Assembly: GCA_942490535.1 (NCBI GenBank)
Contig: CALNXQ010000002.1
Location: 1,106,358-1,170,357, forward strand
Reading direction: 5' to 3'
DNA: 64,000 nt
Origin: JAEINY01 sp942490535
GTDB taxonomy: Bacteria; Bacteroidota; Bacteroidia; Bacteroidales; Marinilabiliaceae
Every line of letters begins with the position of its first letter. The stretch's first letter is position 1. Shown here piece after piece: positions 16,307-25,570 of this stretch. The notes beneath the pieces were generated by a model. It was not told the origin of the DNA and searched no databases. It worked only from the letters and a program-made list of their open reading frames with translations. The position numbers and the translations under genes are program-made.

Positions 16307-16981
16307 TTATTTTACTTCATATTGATAACTCCAATTTAAAGTATCTATACTTCCAAATTCATTGGAAAATATTCCTGTTCCATTAAGCACCTTTTGTCCT
16401 TTTGTAGAATTCACCATTTGAAAATACCCGACTCCCTTTTCACACGGTATGGTATATTGCTTATATTTAAATTCAGGATCATATAAAGAGTCTGAAACAG
16501 TTAAATATACCTTTGCCTTTAATGTTTCCCCGACTTTTATATTTTCCTTATTTGGAACTACAAGTAGTTTATAATCTGAAAAATTCAATCTTGAAATTCC
16601 ATATTTAAAGATTAAGTCATCTAAGCCATTTAAAACATTAAACAGAACTTCTTCTTTTGTTGTAGCTTCGTTTGGAATGATAATCTCAAAACTTTTAAAA
16701 CCGGTTATTAGTGATTCATAGTTTCCTAATACTTCTTTTTCCGAATTAGTTTTTAGAATATTAGCTATTTCATTTTTAAGGTTTTCATAACTATAACCGT
16801 CTAAATTTGCAGGTTGTACAGTAAACTTATGACTATTATCCAGAATAGAAATTCGTTTATTTATCGGTTTGTCAAACTGCAATCCTTTCGAATTCTTTTG
16901 ATTACAGGAAGCCAATCCTGCAAAAATAAATAGCAAAATAACAAACTCTTTAATTGCTTTATTTACTTCTATTAAATTCAT
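16307..16981 (-). CDS. Putative lipoprotein in a cassette-like unit
   Basis: A 224-residue protein with a lipoprotein signal peptide: hydrophobic stretch FVILLFIFAGLASC with the lipobox LASC (Cys about residue 26). The C-terminal half (about 145-224) has a run of beta strands beginning VGETLKAKVYLTVSD and ending NWSYQYEV, which resembles the last domain of the gliding/T9SS protein GldM in general pattern; this similarity is weak and by eye. I do not recognise the N-terminal half. The gene is flanked by the inverted repeat GTTGTAGGGC/GCCCTACAAC and lies just upstream of the group II intron on the same strand. Confidence 0.72.
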   Translation of the reverse strand: MNLIEVNKAIKEFVILLFIFAGLASCNQKNSKGLQFDKPINKRISILDNSHKFTVQPANLDGYSYENLKNEIANILKTNSEKEVLGNYESLITGFKSFEIIIPNEATTKEEVLFNVLNGLDDLIFKYGISRLNFSDYKLLVVPNKENIKVGETLKAKVYLTVSDSLYDPEFKYKQYTIPCEKGVGYFQMVNSTKGQKVLNGTGIFSNEFGSIDTLNWSYQYEVK

Positions 16982-17021
16982 TTCTTTCTAGTATTTAGAA
17001 GTCTGCTTTATTTGGAAAAAT

Positions 17022-17031
17022 GCCCTACAAC
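17022..17031. repeat. Inverted repeat flanking the lipoprotein gene, right half
   Basis: GCCCTACAAC, the inverse of 16295-16304, about 40 bases upstream of the lipoprotein start. From here to 17310 I see no gene or other clear signal. Confidence 0.7.
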
Positions 17032-17310
17032 TTTTCGATAGAGAGACCTTTCACCCAAAGAGACTGCCAAAGCCCTCGAAAAGTACCTACCACTTTTATA
17101 TTCGCATATCCCTTTTCAAATATAGCTAAATGGCGTGAAAACCTAAATACACAAATGAAAACTTTGTTAATTAGATAGTCGAACCAGTTGTATGCTTATC
17201 GCCGTTCAGATGGCATTGATCGTTTCCTGCTTTATTCTGCTTTGGTCACTTCCTGCCTTAAAAACCACCTGCAAAAATGGTGACGGATACATCCACCGCT
17301 TAAAAGCGCC

Positions 17311-17655
17311 CGTAAAAGTTGTGAAGGGTGCATCTGAGCGTTGGGAATACACGTAAAAGTTTTTACAGGTGCATCTGAGCGTTGGGAATACACGTAAAAG
17401 TTTTTACAGGTGCATCTGAGCGTTGGGAATACACGTAAAAGTTTTTACAGGTGCATCTGAGCGTTGGGAACACGCGTAAAAGTTGTGACGGGCACATCTG
17501 AGCGTTGGGAACACGCGTAAAAGTTGTGACGGGTGCATCTGAGCGTTGAGAACACGCGTAAAAGTTGTAACGAGTGCATCTGAGCGTTGGGAATACATGT
17601 AAACGTTTTTACGGGTGCATCTGAGCGTTGGGAATACACGTAAACGTTTTTACGG
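17311..17655. repeat. Array of eight 41-bp tandem repeats
   Basis: The unit starts GCATCTGAGCGTTGGGAA at 17330, 17371, 17412, 17453, 17494, 17535, 17576 and 17617, a strict 41-bp period, with partial flanks. Two variants occur: AATACACGTAAAAG followed by TTTTTACAGG, and AACACGCGTAAAAG followed by TTGTGACGGG. The CGTAAA/TTTACG part is a short dyad in the first variant. There are no spacers, so it is not a CRISPR. The array lies just beyond the terminator of the division operon. Confidence 0.95.
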
Positions 17656-17676
17656 CTTCTGTTCAGGCCGAAATGC

Positions 17677-17706
17677 AAAAGGCCCGGTAATACTACCGGG
17701 CCTTTT
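17677..17706 (-). terminator. Terminator of the division operon (after yqeY)
   Basis: AAAAGGCCCGGTA, short loop, ACCGGGCCTTTT: a strong symmetrical hairpin 20 bp after the yqeY stop on the minus strand, with U-tract in both directions. Confidence 0.9.
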
Positions 17707-17725
17707 CAATCTCTTTGAGGAGCTG

Positions 17726-18175
17726 TTATCCCAACAAGGCTTTCACCATGGCAGAAATGTCTTTTCCTTCGGCTTTTCCAGCCAACTGACCCGACGCCAC
17801 GCCCATTACTTTACCCATGTCTTTCATGGAGGTGGCCCCCACTGTTTCGATGATGGCTTTCACGGCTGCTTCCAGTTCTTCTTTCGATAATTGAGCCGGT
17901 AAGTAATCCTTGATGGCATCAATCTCTTCCAATTCTTTTTCAGCCAGATCGGCACGGTTCTGTCCGGTAAAAAGCTCCGCCGAATCCTTACGTTGCTTCA
18001 CCATTTTTTGAATGATGCGAACCACATCCTCATCGCTCATTTCATCGCTGGCCCCTTTGGCCGTTTTGGCTTCGATAATTTCTTTTTTAACCCCACGCAA
18101 CGCCTCTAAACGCACCCGCGCTTTGGCTTTCATGGCTTCTTTAATATCGTTGTTGATTTGATCTTCTAACTTCAT
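17726..18175 (-). CDS. yqeY: GatB/YqeY-domain protein
   Basis: A 149-residue protein consisting entirely of the YqeY domain, the helical tail domain that in GatB recognises tRNA; the free-standing form has no confirmed function. Typical segments are LEDQINNDIKEAMKAK, LRGVKKEIIEAKTAKG, EDVVRIIQKMVKQRKDSAEL and the closing GKVMGVASGQLAGKAEG. It follows ftsZ by 15 bp on the same strand and is the last gene before the strong terminator, so it is co-transcribed with the division genes. Confidence 0.92.
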   Translation of the reverse strand: MKLEDQINNDIKEAMKAKARVRLEALRGVKKEIIEAKTAKGASDEMSDEDVVRIIQKMVKQRKDSAELFTGQNRADLAEKELEEIDAIKDYLPAQLSKEELEAAVKAIIETVGATSMKDMGKVMGVASGQLAGKAEGKDISAMVKALLG

Positions 18176-18190
18176 ATCCTGAACTTATTA

Positions 18191-19681
18191 TTAATCGACG
18201 TTATCGTGCAAATAGGGATTATTCCGACTGATGGAAGGCCCATTGCGGGGATCATCAGACAAAGAGAAGCGACTCACCTTATTGGCTTCGGGCTGCTCCT
18301 GCTTATTGGCAATATTCATATTCTTACGCTTGTAGGCCGGTACATTTTCCAACTGCTCAATCAAACGCTCATCCTCAATTTCTTCCTGGCTCACCTGTGC
18401 TTTGTAATAACTGGAGCCGGATGCGGAAGGCACCTGATCGTCCCAATTAAACTGCGTGGGATTAAAGTGTTCCACTTCTGAACGCCGGTTGGAAGGTGGC
18501 ACAATGGGCTGATAAAAGCGATCGATACGTTCCTCTTTGGCCCGATCCAGGAGTTCAAAGTCCACCACCCGTCCCTTTTCTTCCGATGGCCCCACGGTCG
18601 GCTTTGAAGCGGCAGACTGAATGGTATCTGTTTGGGTCACTTCTCCATTTTCATCCAATGAGAAACGCGTCACTTCTTTCTTGGGTTGATTATTGATATC
18701 AATCAATTGACCCGATGCAAAACCCGTGGCAATAATGGTAACACATACTTTGCTCTCCAAAGCGGCATCATTACCGGTACCCCAAATGATGGAGGCACTA
18801 TCACCCACTGTTTCCTGGACATAATCGGTAATTTCACCCACTTCATCCATGGTAATTTCATCGATACCGGAAGTAATGTTGAGCAAAATATTTTTAGCGC
18901 CCTGAATGGCATTATTATTTAGCAACGGCGATTCCAACGCGGCCTGAATGGCATCAATGGCACGTTTCTCGCCATCGGCGGTAGCCGATCCCATGATGGC
19001 CACACCACTGTCTTTCATCACCGTTTGCACATCGGCAAAATCCACGTTGATATAGCCATGCACGGTAATGATTTCAGCAATCCCCTTGGCAGCGGTTGAT
19101 AACACATCATCCGCCCGCGAAAACGCATTGGATAATTTTAAATCGCCAAACATTTCACGTAGTTTTTCATTGTTGATAATTAACAATGAATCCACGTTCT
19201 TCTCCATCTCGGCAATCCCATCCAACGCCTGGTTGATACGCAATTTCCCTTCAAAACGAAAGGGAATGGTCACAATACCCACCGTGAGAATACCCATCTC
19301 CTTGGCCGTTTTAGCAATAATCGGTGCGGCGCCTGTACCGGTTCCACCACCCATTCCTGCGGTCACAAATACCATCCGGGTATTATCTTCCAATACTCTG
19401 ACAATGTCTTCCAGGTTTTCGATGGCCGATTCACGTCCGCGATCGGGACGGTTACCGGCACCCCGACCTTCGGTCAGTGATTCACCCAGTTGTATTTTTA
19501 CCGGTACCGGGCTGCTGACCAAGGCCTGCGCGTCGGTATTACACACCACAAAATTCACATCTTTGATGCCCTGATTGTACATGTAATTCACCGCATTGCT
19601 ACCGCCGCCACCAACTCCAATAACCTTTATAATGGACGACCTATCCTTTGGGATCTCAAAACTCATCAAGTCTTCAGTCAT
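18191..19681 (-). CDS. ftsZ: Cell division GTPase FtsZ
   Basis: Tubulin homologue of 496 residues that polymerises into the cytokinetic ring. The GTP-binding signature GGGTGTGAAPIIA is at about residues 110-122, an early glycine-rich loop is GVGGGGSNAVNYM, and the catalytic T7 loop is in NVDFADVQTVMKDSGVA. The globular core ends near residue 325; a long variable linker follows (with acidic and Ser/Pro-rich stretches) and the protein ends in the short conserved tail NNPYLHDNVD, the peptide that binds partners such as FtsA in Bacteroidota. It lies 25 bp after ftsA. Confidence 0.98.
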   Translation of the reverse strand: MTEDLMSFEIPKDRSSIIKVIGVGGGGSNAVNYMYNQGIKDVNFVVCNTDAQALVSSPVPVKIQLGESLTEGRGAGNRPDRGRESAIENLEDIVRVLEDNTRMVFVTAGMGGGTGTGAAPIIAKTAKEMGILTVGIVTIPFRFEGKLRINQALDGIAEMEKNVDSLLIINNEKLREMFGDLKLSNAFSRADDVLSTAAKGIAEIITVHGYINVDFADVQTVMKDSGVAIMGSATADGEKRAIDAIQAALESPLLNNNAIQGAKNILLNITSGIDEITMDEVGEITDYVQETVGDSASIIWGTGNDAALESKVCVTIIATGFASGQLIDINNQPKKEVTRFSLDENGEVTQTDTIQSAASKPTVGPSEEKGRVVDFELLDRAKEERIDRFYQPIVPPSNRRSEVEHFNPTQFNWDDQVPSASGSSYYKAQVSQEEIEDERLIEQLENVPAYKRKNMNIANKQEQPEANKVSRFSLSDDPRNGPSISRNNPYLHDNVD

Positions 19682-19706
19682 ATCCTATCTGTTTTTCCCC
19701 TCTGTT

Positions 19707-21062
19707 CTACATTTCTACATCGCGCTCATCAAAGATGCCGGCGATGCTCTTTTTCAACGATCCAAATAAGTCACCTGTAATGTAATCCATCTTCTCACGT
19801 CGGTGCCTGTCTTTTTTAGGTGCACTCACCGGTGCTTCCACAGGTACTTCCAACGCTTGCGGTTGTGGCTCCACATCACCAAATAATTCCGGCGCAATTA
19901 ACTTGCGTACGGGACGGTCATGGGCACTCATCAATAATCCCACGCTGGTGGCATACATTGGCATGTGTGCCTCAGCCGGGATGGAGCCACCCAGAAACTT
20001 ATCCGGTAAACCCACCCGCACATCCAGTCCGGTACGATACTTGATTAATTGTGATAAATTTTTCAGCAAGGCACCGCCCCCCGTCAACACAATACCTGCG
20101 CCCACTTTATCGTAATAGCCGGAGCTCTCGATCTGGAAGGTGACGTAGTCAATAATCTCTTCCATGCGCGCCTGAATAATGTATGCCAGGCTCTTAAAGG
20201 AGATTTCCTTGGGCTCCCATCCGGCAATACCCGGTATGGTCACCACCATATCTTCGCGGGCCATATCGCCCATGGCAGAGCCAAACTGTACTTTCAATGA
20301 TTCGGCTTGTTTGTATAAAACCGAGCATCCTTCCTTGATATCAGACGTTACCACATTGCCACCAAATGGGATAACGGCTGTATGCCGGATAATGCCATCG
20401 TAGAAGACCGCCACATCGGTGGTACCTCCGCCTATGTCAACCAAAACCACACCAGCTTCTTTTTCTTCGTCAGTCAACACACTTTTTGAAGAAGCTAAAG
20501 GCTCAAGTATCAAGTCGTTTAATTGAAGCCCGACGCGTCGGATGCATTTCTCAATATTTTTAACCGAAGCGATGCGCCCCAGCACAATGTGGAAGTTCCC
20601 TTCCAGTCGCCGTCCGGACATCCCCACCGGGTTCTTCACGCCCATCTCATTATCCACAATGTAATCCTGTGGAATCACGTGCATGATTTTCTCCCCTGCT
20701 TCCACCGGTATTTTATAATTGTCATCAAAGAGATGATCAACATCTTCCTGGGTAATTTCATACCCTTTTTCGATGAACCGATACCCGCGATTACGCAAAC
20801 TCTTAATGTGCTGCCCGGCGATGCCCACATACACATCCGACAGCTTCATATTCAGCTTGGCTTCGATACGGGTCACCACTTGCGTGACAGCCGCAACTGT
20901 TTCATCAATATTCAACACGACCCCTCTCTTAACTCCAGAAGAGGGCACATGCTCCATTCCCAGCATTTCCAACGTACCGTTTTCAGTCGTACGTCCCACA
21001 ATGGCGACTATTTTAGTAGTGCCGATGTCGATAGCTGCTATTATTTTGGATTCGTGGCTCAT
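19707..21062 (-). CDS. ftsA: Cell division protein FtsA
   Basis: Actin-like ATPase of 451 residues that tethers FtsZ to the membrane. Visible parts: phosphate-1 loop AAIDIGTTKIVAIVG, the SHS2 (1C) region near KLSDVYVGIAGQHIKSL, phosphate-2 loop VLVDIGGGTTDVAVF and adenosine motif GIVLTGGGALLKNL. The C-terminal end (GDLFGSLKKSIAGIF) is the amphipathic membrane helix. The ATG at 21062 is chosen: it lies two bases after the ftsQ stop and has AGGA about eight bases upstream, whereas an in-frame TTG at 21080 would overlap ftsQ. Confidence 0.97.
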   Translation of the reverse strand: MSHESKIIAAIDIGTTKIVAIVGRTTENGTLEMLGMEHVPSSGVKRGVVLNIDETVAAVTQVVTRIEAKLNMKLSDVYVGIAGQHIKSLRNRGYRFIEKGYEITQEDVDHLFDDNYKIPVEAGEKIMHVIPQDYIVDNEMGVKNPVGMSGRRLEGNFHIVLGRIASVKNIEKCIRRVGLQLNDLILEPLASSKSVLTDEEKEAGVVLVDIGGGTTDVAVFYDGIIRHTAVIPFGGNVVTSDIKEGCSVLYKQAESLKVQFGSAMGDMAREDMVVTIPGIAGWEPKEISFKSLAYIIQARMEEIIDYVTFQIESSGYYDKVGAGIVLTGGGALLKNLSQLIKYRTGLDVRVGLPDKFLGGSIPAEAHMPMYATSVGLLMSAHDRPVRKLIAPELFGDVEPQPQALEVPVEAPVSAPKKDRHRREKMDYITGDLFGSLKKSIAGIFDERDVEM

Positions 21063-21064
21063 AA

Positions 21065-21793
21065 CTATCCTTTTGTGCAAACGACTTGTCCTTTATATTT
21101 TAAGTTGACTTTTTTATACAAATTCCACTCACGGGCATCCCACCCCTGACTGTACAATGCGCGCAAATTGCGAAACTTCTCTTCCATTCTTTCCAATCCA
21201 CCAAATTCAATGAGGTGATCGCCCACACGCGGGACCAAAATCAGTTCCCCTTTTTCATCGACATACACCTGCTCTATTTGCGCGTTCCAAAATGCATCAT
21301 CATTAATCATTTTTGAAACCCGCACTAATCCATCCGCCTCTTTCAAACGGCTAATGTACCCGGCCGCCACCAAGGTGTGTGCCGAATAGTTTTTAAAGGT
21401 GGGCATTTTACGTCCATCCTTATCGAGGTAATACGATCCGTCAGCATCAAATACCCGCACCAACGGTTCGCGCTGGGAAACCTCCACATGCAGTGACCCG
21501 TCATAGGTGAAATACACTTCACAATTGTTTACGGCGGGATGTTTCTCAAAAAATGCCTCCATCTCCTCGGTATTGATCTCTTTCACCTTTCGACCCAAAA
21601 CGCCCGGATATTTATCCAGAACCAATGTCCGTATCTCCTCGGGTGTGATAAACCGGTTCTCCACACTATCGCAAATGGATGAAGAGATCACGCCGCACAC
21701 CAATTTATCTTTACCAATCGAGATGAATGAAAAGATAACCGGGAAGTACAAGACCACCACCAATACACTTGCTATTTTCTTTAATCGCCTCAT
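21065..21793 (-). CDS. ftsQ: Cell division protein FtsQ
   Basis: A 242-residue bitopic membrane protein that links early and late divisome proteins. One transmembrane helix near the N-terminus (about 8-27, ASVLVVVLYFPVIFSFISIG) is followed by a periplasmic region with a POTRA-like part (about 45-115, ITPEEIRTLVLDKYP and VNNCEVYFTYDGSLHVEVSQ) and the FtsQ beta domain. It sits between murC and ftsA as in many bacteria. The 100-bp gap to murC (21794-21894) is the widest inside this operon and AT-rich, so an internal promoter is possible. Confidence 0.93.
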   Translation of the reverse strand: MRRLKKIASVLVVVLYFPVIFSFISIGKDKLVCGVISSSICDSVENRFITPEEIRTLVLDKYPGVLGRKVKEINTEEMEAFFEKHPAVNNCEVYFTYDGSLHVEVSQREPLVRVFDADGSYYLDKDGRKMPTFKNYSAHTLVAAGYISRLKEADGLVRVSKMINDDAFWNAQIEQVYVDEKGELILVPRVGDHLIEFGGLERMEEKFRNLRALYSQGWDAREWNLYKKVNLKYKGQVVCTKG

Positions 21794-21894
21794 CTTCTTA
21801 ACACAACAGACTTATCCCGTTTAAATATACTTTTTAGTTTTGTATTAACACTTATGTATGATGAAATATTTATTAACATTTTGCTGAACGCTTC

Positions 21895-23280
21895 TTATTG
21901 CTTGATAAATAATTCTAATTCACCGGCCAACACAGGTACTATTTTATCAATATCACCGGCTCCAAGAGTTAACAAAACTTCCGGTTTAGAGGCTTTCACC
22001 TTTGCCACCAAAGCCTCTTTGGTCACGATCTCCACCTGCTTCAAATGCATTTTTTCGCGGATGATTTCCGATGTCACCCCTTCAATGGGCAATTCGCGGG
22101 CCGGATAAATGTCCAGGAGAAACACCTGGTCCGCCACGTCCAACGCAGCCGCAAAACCAGCAGCAAAATCACGTGTCCGGCTATAAAGATGCGGCTGAAA
22201 CACCACGGTTATTTTCTGATCCGGATAAATGTCTTTCACCGATGCCAGGGTGGCATTTATCTCCTCGGGATGATGTGCATAATCATCAATCATCACCAGT
22301 TGAGGGACTTTAATCTTATACTCAAAACGGCGACGAATGCCTTTAAATGTAGCCAGGGCCTCTCTGATTTCATCTTCCTCAACGCCTCCCAATAGAGCTA
22401 ACGCAATGGCCCCAACGGCATTCTCCACATTGACCAAGCCAGGAATACCCAGCTTCAGTTTCCGGAGTTTCCCAAAGGGTGAAATGACATCGAACTGATA
22501 AAGACCATCGATCAACTTGATGTTTGCGGCGTAAAAATCACTCTCACCATCCAGAGAATAACTGAACAATTCCACATCTTCGTCCACCTCCTCCAAAGGC
22601 AATCCGGTTTTATACACCAAGGCACCCCCCGGCTGTATCCGCTGCACAAACTGATTGAATGCAGCAGTCACCTGTTGCGCATCCCCGTAAATATCAAGAT
22701 GATCGGCATCCATGGCCGAAATCAGCGCAAAATGTGGTTTCAAATGCAAAAAAGAACGGTCAAACTCATCGGCTTCCAACACTACATAAGCCGATTGGTT
22801 ACTGTGTAAAAAGTTGGTTTTATAATTGTTGGATATCCCCCCTAAAAAGGCACTACAGCCCACTTCGGATTGCGTATACAAATGTGCTGTCAGAGTGGAT
22901 ATGGTGGTTTTACCATGTGTTCCGGCCACACACACGCCATCCATCTTATGGGTCAGTAAGCCCAAAACTTCGGCCCTTTTTTTCAGGGTAAATCCCTTGG
23001 CTTTATAATACTGCAGCTCACTGTGCTGCTCTGGAATAGCCGGCGTATAGACGATCAAAGCCGACGCTTTATCGCGGTAACACAAAGCCACCTGGTCCAG
23101 ATCATCCGTATAATGAATGGGAATCCCTTCCTGCTCCAACTCTTTTGTCAGCACTGTGGACGTCCGGTCATAACCTGCCACGTTTTTTCCTTCAAACTTA
23201 AAAAAACGTGCCAGGGCACTCATCCCGATGCCGCCGATCCCAATAAAATAAACGCTCTTTATATCCTTCATCTGCATCAT
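21895..23280 (-). CDS. murC: UDP-N-acetylmuramate--L-alanine ligase
   Basis: Cytoplasmic ATP-dependent ligase of 461 residues that adds L-Ala to UDP-MurNAc. The Rossmann-like N-terminal region (SVYFIGIGGIGMSALARFF) is followed by the ATP loop GVCVAGTHGKTTISTLTAHL (about residues 110-129), the central domain with LEADEFDRSFLHL and the His-rich DYAHHPEEI motif in the C-terminal domain. The start ATG overlaps the murG stop as ATGA, indicating translational coupling. Confidence 0.97.
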   Translation of the reverse strand: MMQMKDIKSVYFIGIGGIGMSALARFFKFEGKNVAGYDRTSTVLTKELEQEGIPIHYTDDLDQVALCYRDKASALIVYTPAIPEQHSELQYYKAKGFTLKKRAEVLGLLTHKMDGVCVAGTHGKTTISTLTAHLYTQSEVGCSAFLGGISNNYKTNFLHSNQSAYVVLEADEFDRSFLHLKPHFALISAMDADHLDIYGDAQQVTAAFNQFVQRIQPGGALVYKTGLPLEEVDEDVELFSYSLDGESDFYAANIKLIDGLYQFDVISPFGKLRKLKLGIPGLVNVENAVGAIALALLGGVEEDEIREALATFKGIRRRFEYKIKVPQLVMIDDYAHHPEEINATLASVKDIYPDQKITVVFQPHLYSRTRDFAAGFAAALDVADQVFLLDIYPARELPIEGVTSEIIREKMHLKQVEIVTKEALVAKVKASKPEVLLTLGAGDIDKIVPVLAGELELFIKQ

Positions 23281-24380
23281 TTCGATGACCCTTTTATCAA
23301 TTTAATAACTTCGTTTGCAATGTCACGGGCCGCATCCGGCCGGGCAAACTGGCGGATGTTTTCAGATAATCCGGCCAACTGTTTGTCATCCCGCAATAAT
23401 TCAGTGGCGGTTGCAATAATGGTATTCACCTCTGCATCCTTCAAGAGCTGAGCGGCCTGTTTTTCCACCAGCGCCATGGCATTCTTGGTCTGATGATCTT
23501 CCGACACATTGGGCGAGGGCACAAACAACGTAGCCTTGCCCAGGATGGCCAGTTCAGAGATGGAACTGGCTCCGGCTCTTGACACCACCAGGTCGGCCAT
23601 GGAAAAAGCCATGTCCATGCGACTGATAAAATCCGTCACAATCACCCGATTGGCCAATGCAACCGGCAATTTGGATTTCATTTCTTCGATGTAGAAACGA
23701 CCGGTCTGCCAAATAATTTGTACATCTTCGGCCAAACCCTTCAGACCGGCTAATATGCCGTTATTCACCGATCGGGCCCCTAAACTCCCCCCAATCACCA
23801 GGATGGTTTTCTTTTGGACATCCAATCCCCAAAACTGAGCGGCATCCGCTTTATTTATGTCACTTAACAAATCGTTACGAACCGGATTACCGGTCACCAA
23901 TATTTTTTCGGCCGGAAAGAAGTGCTCCATCTTTTCGTAGGCTACACAAATCTTGGCTGCCTTCTGCGCCAACAACCGATTGGTCACCCCCGGATAAGAA
24001 TTTTGCTCCTGCAACAAACAGGGAATCCCCGATTGCGAGGCAATGCGCAACACCGGTCCACTGGCATAACCACCAACACCTACAGCCACCTGTGGTTTGA
24101 ATTTCTTAATGATGCCCCGGGCTTTCATCAAACTGGCGATCAGTTTAAATGGAAACAGCAGATTTTTGGCCGTTAGTTTCCGATGGAAACCCGCCACAGG
24201 CAAGCCCACGATCTCAAATCCGGCAGCTGGTACTTTCTCCATCTCCATCTTACCCTGCGCGCCCACAAAAAGGAGCTGTGCTTCCGGATACATTTCCCGG
24301 ATGGCTTTGGCAATTGAAATGGCCGGAAAAATATGTCCGCCGGTCCCCCCTCCACTGATGATGATTCTTGGTTCTTTCAT
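23277..24380 (-). CDS. murG: UDP-GlcNAc transferase MurG (lipid II synthesis)
   Basis: Peripheral membrane glycosyltransferase (GT28, 367 residues) that turns lipid I into lipid II. The N-terminal motif is IISGGGTGGHIFPAISIA; a second glycine-rich turn is VGVGGYASGPVL; the C-terminal UDP-GlcNAc site includes VVSRAGASSISELAILGKA with PSPNVSEDHQTKNAM. Overlaps ftsW upstream and murC downstream by four bases each. Confidence 0.97.
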   Translation of the reverse strand: MKEPRIIISGGGTGGHIFPAISIAKAIREMYPEAQLLFVGAQGKMEMEKVPAAGFEIVGLPVAGFHRKLTAKNLLFPFKLIASLMKARGIIKKFKPQVAVGVGGYASGPVLRIASQSGIPCLLQEQNSYPGVTNRLLAQKAAKICVAYEKMEHFFPAEKILVTGNPVRNDLLSDINKADAAQFWGLDVQKKTILVIGGSLGARSVNNGILAGLKGLAEDVQIIWQTGRFYIEEMKSKLPVALANRVIVTDFISRMDMAFSMADLVVSRAGASSISELAILGKATLFVPSPNVSEDHQTKNAMALVEKQAAQLLKDAEVNTIIATATELLRDDKQLAGLSENIRQFARPDAARDIANEVIKLIKGSSK

Positions 24381-25558
24381 GATTCTGCGGTTTCTTTCAT
24401 TAAAGCAGCCTCTTTCTCTTCAATATTGTGACGACTCACGCTTAAAATAGCGCCAAAAGCGGCACATGTAAATAAAATGGATGTACCTCCCATACTCACC
24501 AATGGCAAAGGCTGCCCTGTTACCGGGAATATGCCCACAGCCACCCCCATGTTAATAAAGGCCTGAAAGACCAGCATTAAAGTGAGGCCAACTACCAGCA
24601 AGGCCGGAAAGGTTCGTGAGCTGGCCCGCACAATCACCCCCGCCCGAAAGAGCAGAATAAGATAGGCCAGTAATATGACCAGCGCGCCCCACACGCCAAA
24701 TTCTTCGACGATGATGGCATATACAAAATCACTATAAGGGTGGGGCAGAAAATAACGCTGCTGACTGTTACCAGGTCCTTTTCCCAGAATACCACCGTTG
24801 GCAATGGCCATTTTCGAGCTTTCGGCCTGACTGTAAAAACCTTTATCCACTTCAACGGCTTCATCCTCTTCAAAGAAATTCTCGATCCGTGCTTTCCAGG
24901 TTTCAGCCCGGTGAAAAACCGGCACATAGGACGACAACCAGATGACCATGGTCAAACCTAATGCACAGGTAAAAATGGTACCGAAAATATATTTCAGTGG
25001 CATGCGCCCGATAAACATGAGTACCAGGGAGGTTCCGCCAATCAGCGCGGCGGTGGAGAAATCTTCCGTAAAAATCAACCCACACACCATCATCACATGA
25101 ATGATGATGGGTTTAAACCCTTTACCGGCCGACTCGCCATCGGTCTGAAACTGGGCCAGTACTTTGGCGATATAGATCATCAGGGCCAACTTAGCCAGCT
25201 CAGAAGGCTGAAACCGGATGCCCACCACGGGTACGGTTAACCATCGACTGGCCTGATTCAGGTTCACCCCTGTGACCAACGTTATCAACAACAATAAAAT
25301 GGATAAATACAGCAATAGCACCGAGAAACGGGCAAACATTTTATAGGACATGTTGTGCACAAACACAATGACTCCTAAGCCGGTCAATAAAAATCCGGCG
25401 TGCCTGAACAAGTAATAAACCGCATTTCCATCCTGATGTTTATAGGCCAGGTTTCCGGTGGCACTGTACACTACCAGGCCTGAAAACAGCGATAGGGCCA
25501 CAATTACCATCCAGATAATGCGATCGCCTTTAATGTATTTTTTGAATGTTTCGTTCAT
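24377..25558 (-). CDS. ftsW: SEDS-family lipid II polymerase FtsW
   Basis: Polytopic membrane glycosyltransferase of the SEDS family (393 residues), the septal partner of FtsI. About ten hydrophobic helices are visible, with family motifs GVRFQPSELAKLALMIY (essential Glu in the SELAKL context), EDFSTAALIGGTSLVLMFIG and the C-terminal TGQPLPLVSMGGTSI. Gene order next to murD and murG identifies it as FtsW rather than RodA. Confidence 0.96.
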   Translation of the reverse strand: MNETFKKYIKGDRIIWMVIVALSLFSGLVVYSATGNLAYKHQDGNAVYYLFRHAGFLLTGLGVIVFVHNMSYKMFARFSVLLLYLSILLLLITLVTGVNLNQASRWLTVPVVGIRFQPSELAKLALMIYIAKVLAQFQTDGESAGKGFKPIIIHVMMVCGLIFTEDFSTAALIGGTSLVLMFIGRMPLKYIFGTIFTCALGLTMVIWLSSYVPVFHRAETWKARIENFFEEDEAVEVDKGFYSQAESSKMAIANGGILGKGPGNSQQRYFLPHPYSDFVYAIIVEEFGVWGALVILLAYLILLFRAGVIVRASSRTFPALLVVGLTLMLVFQAFINMGVAVGIFPVTGQPLPLVSMGGTSILFTCAAFGAILSVSRHNIEEKEAALMKETAES

Positions 25559-25570
25559 TCAATTCGTCTC

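Noticed and set aside
17311..17655. CRISPR array
   Set aside because: The units are contiguous with no unique spacers and the period is fixed at 41 bases; no cas genes are nearby.
17404..17678. Two short minus-strand proteins of repeated QRSDA/NAQMH-type sequence
   Set aside because: They are translations of the tandem repeat, which is not a multiple of three; there is no start signal or family.
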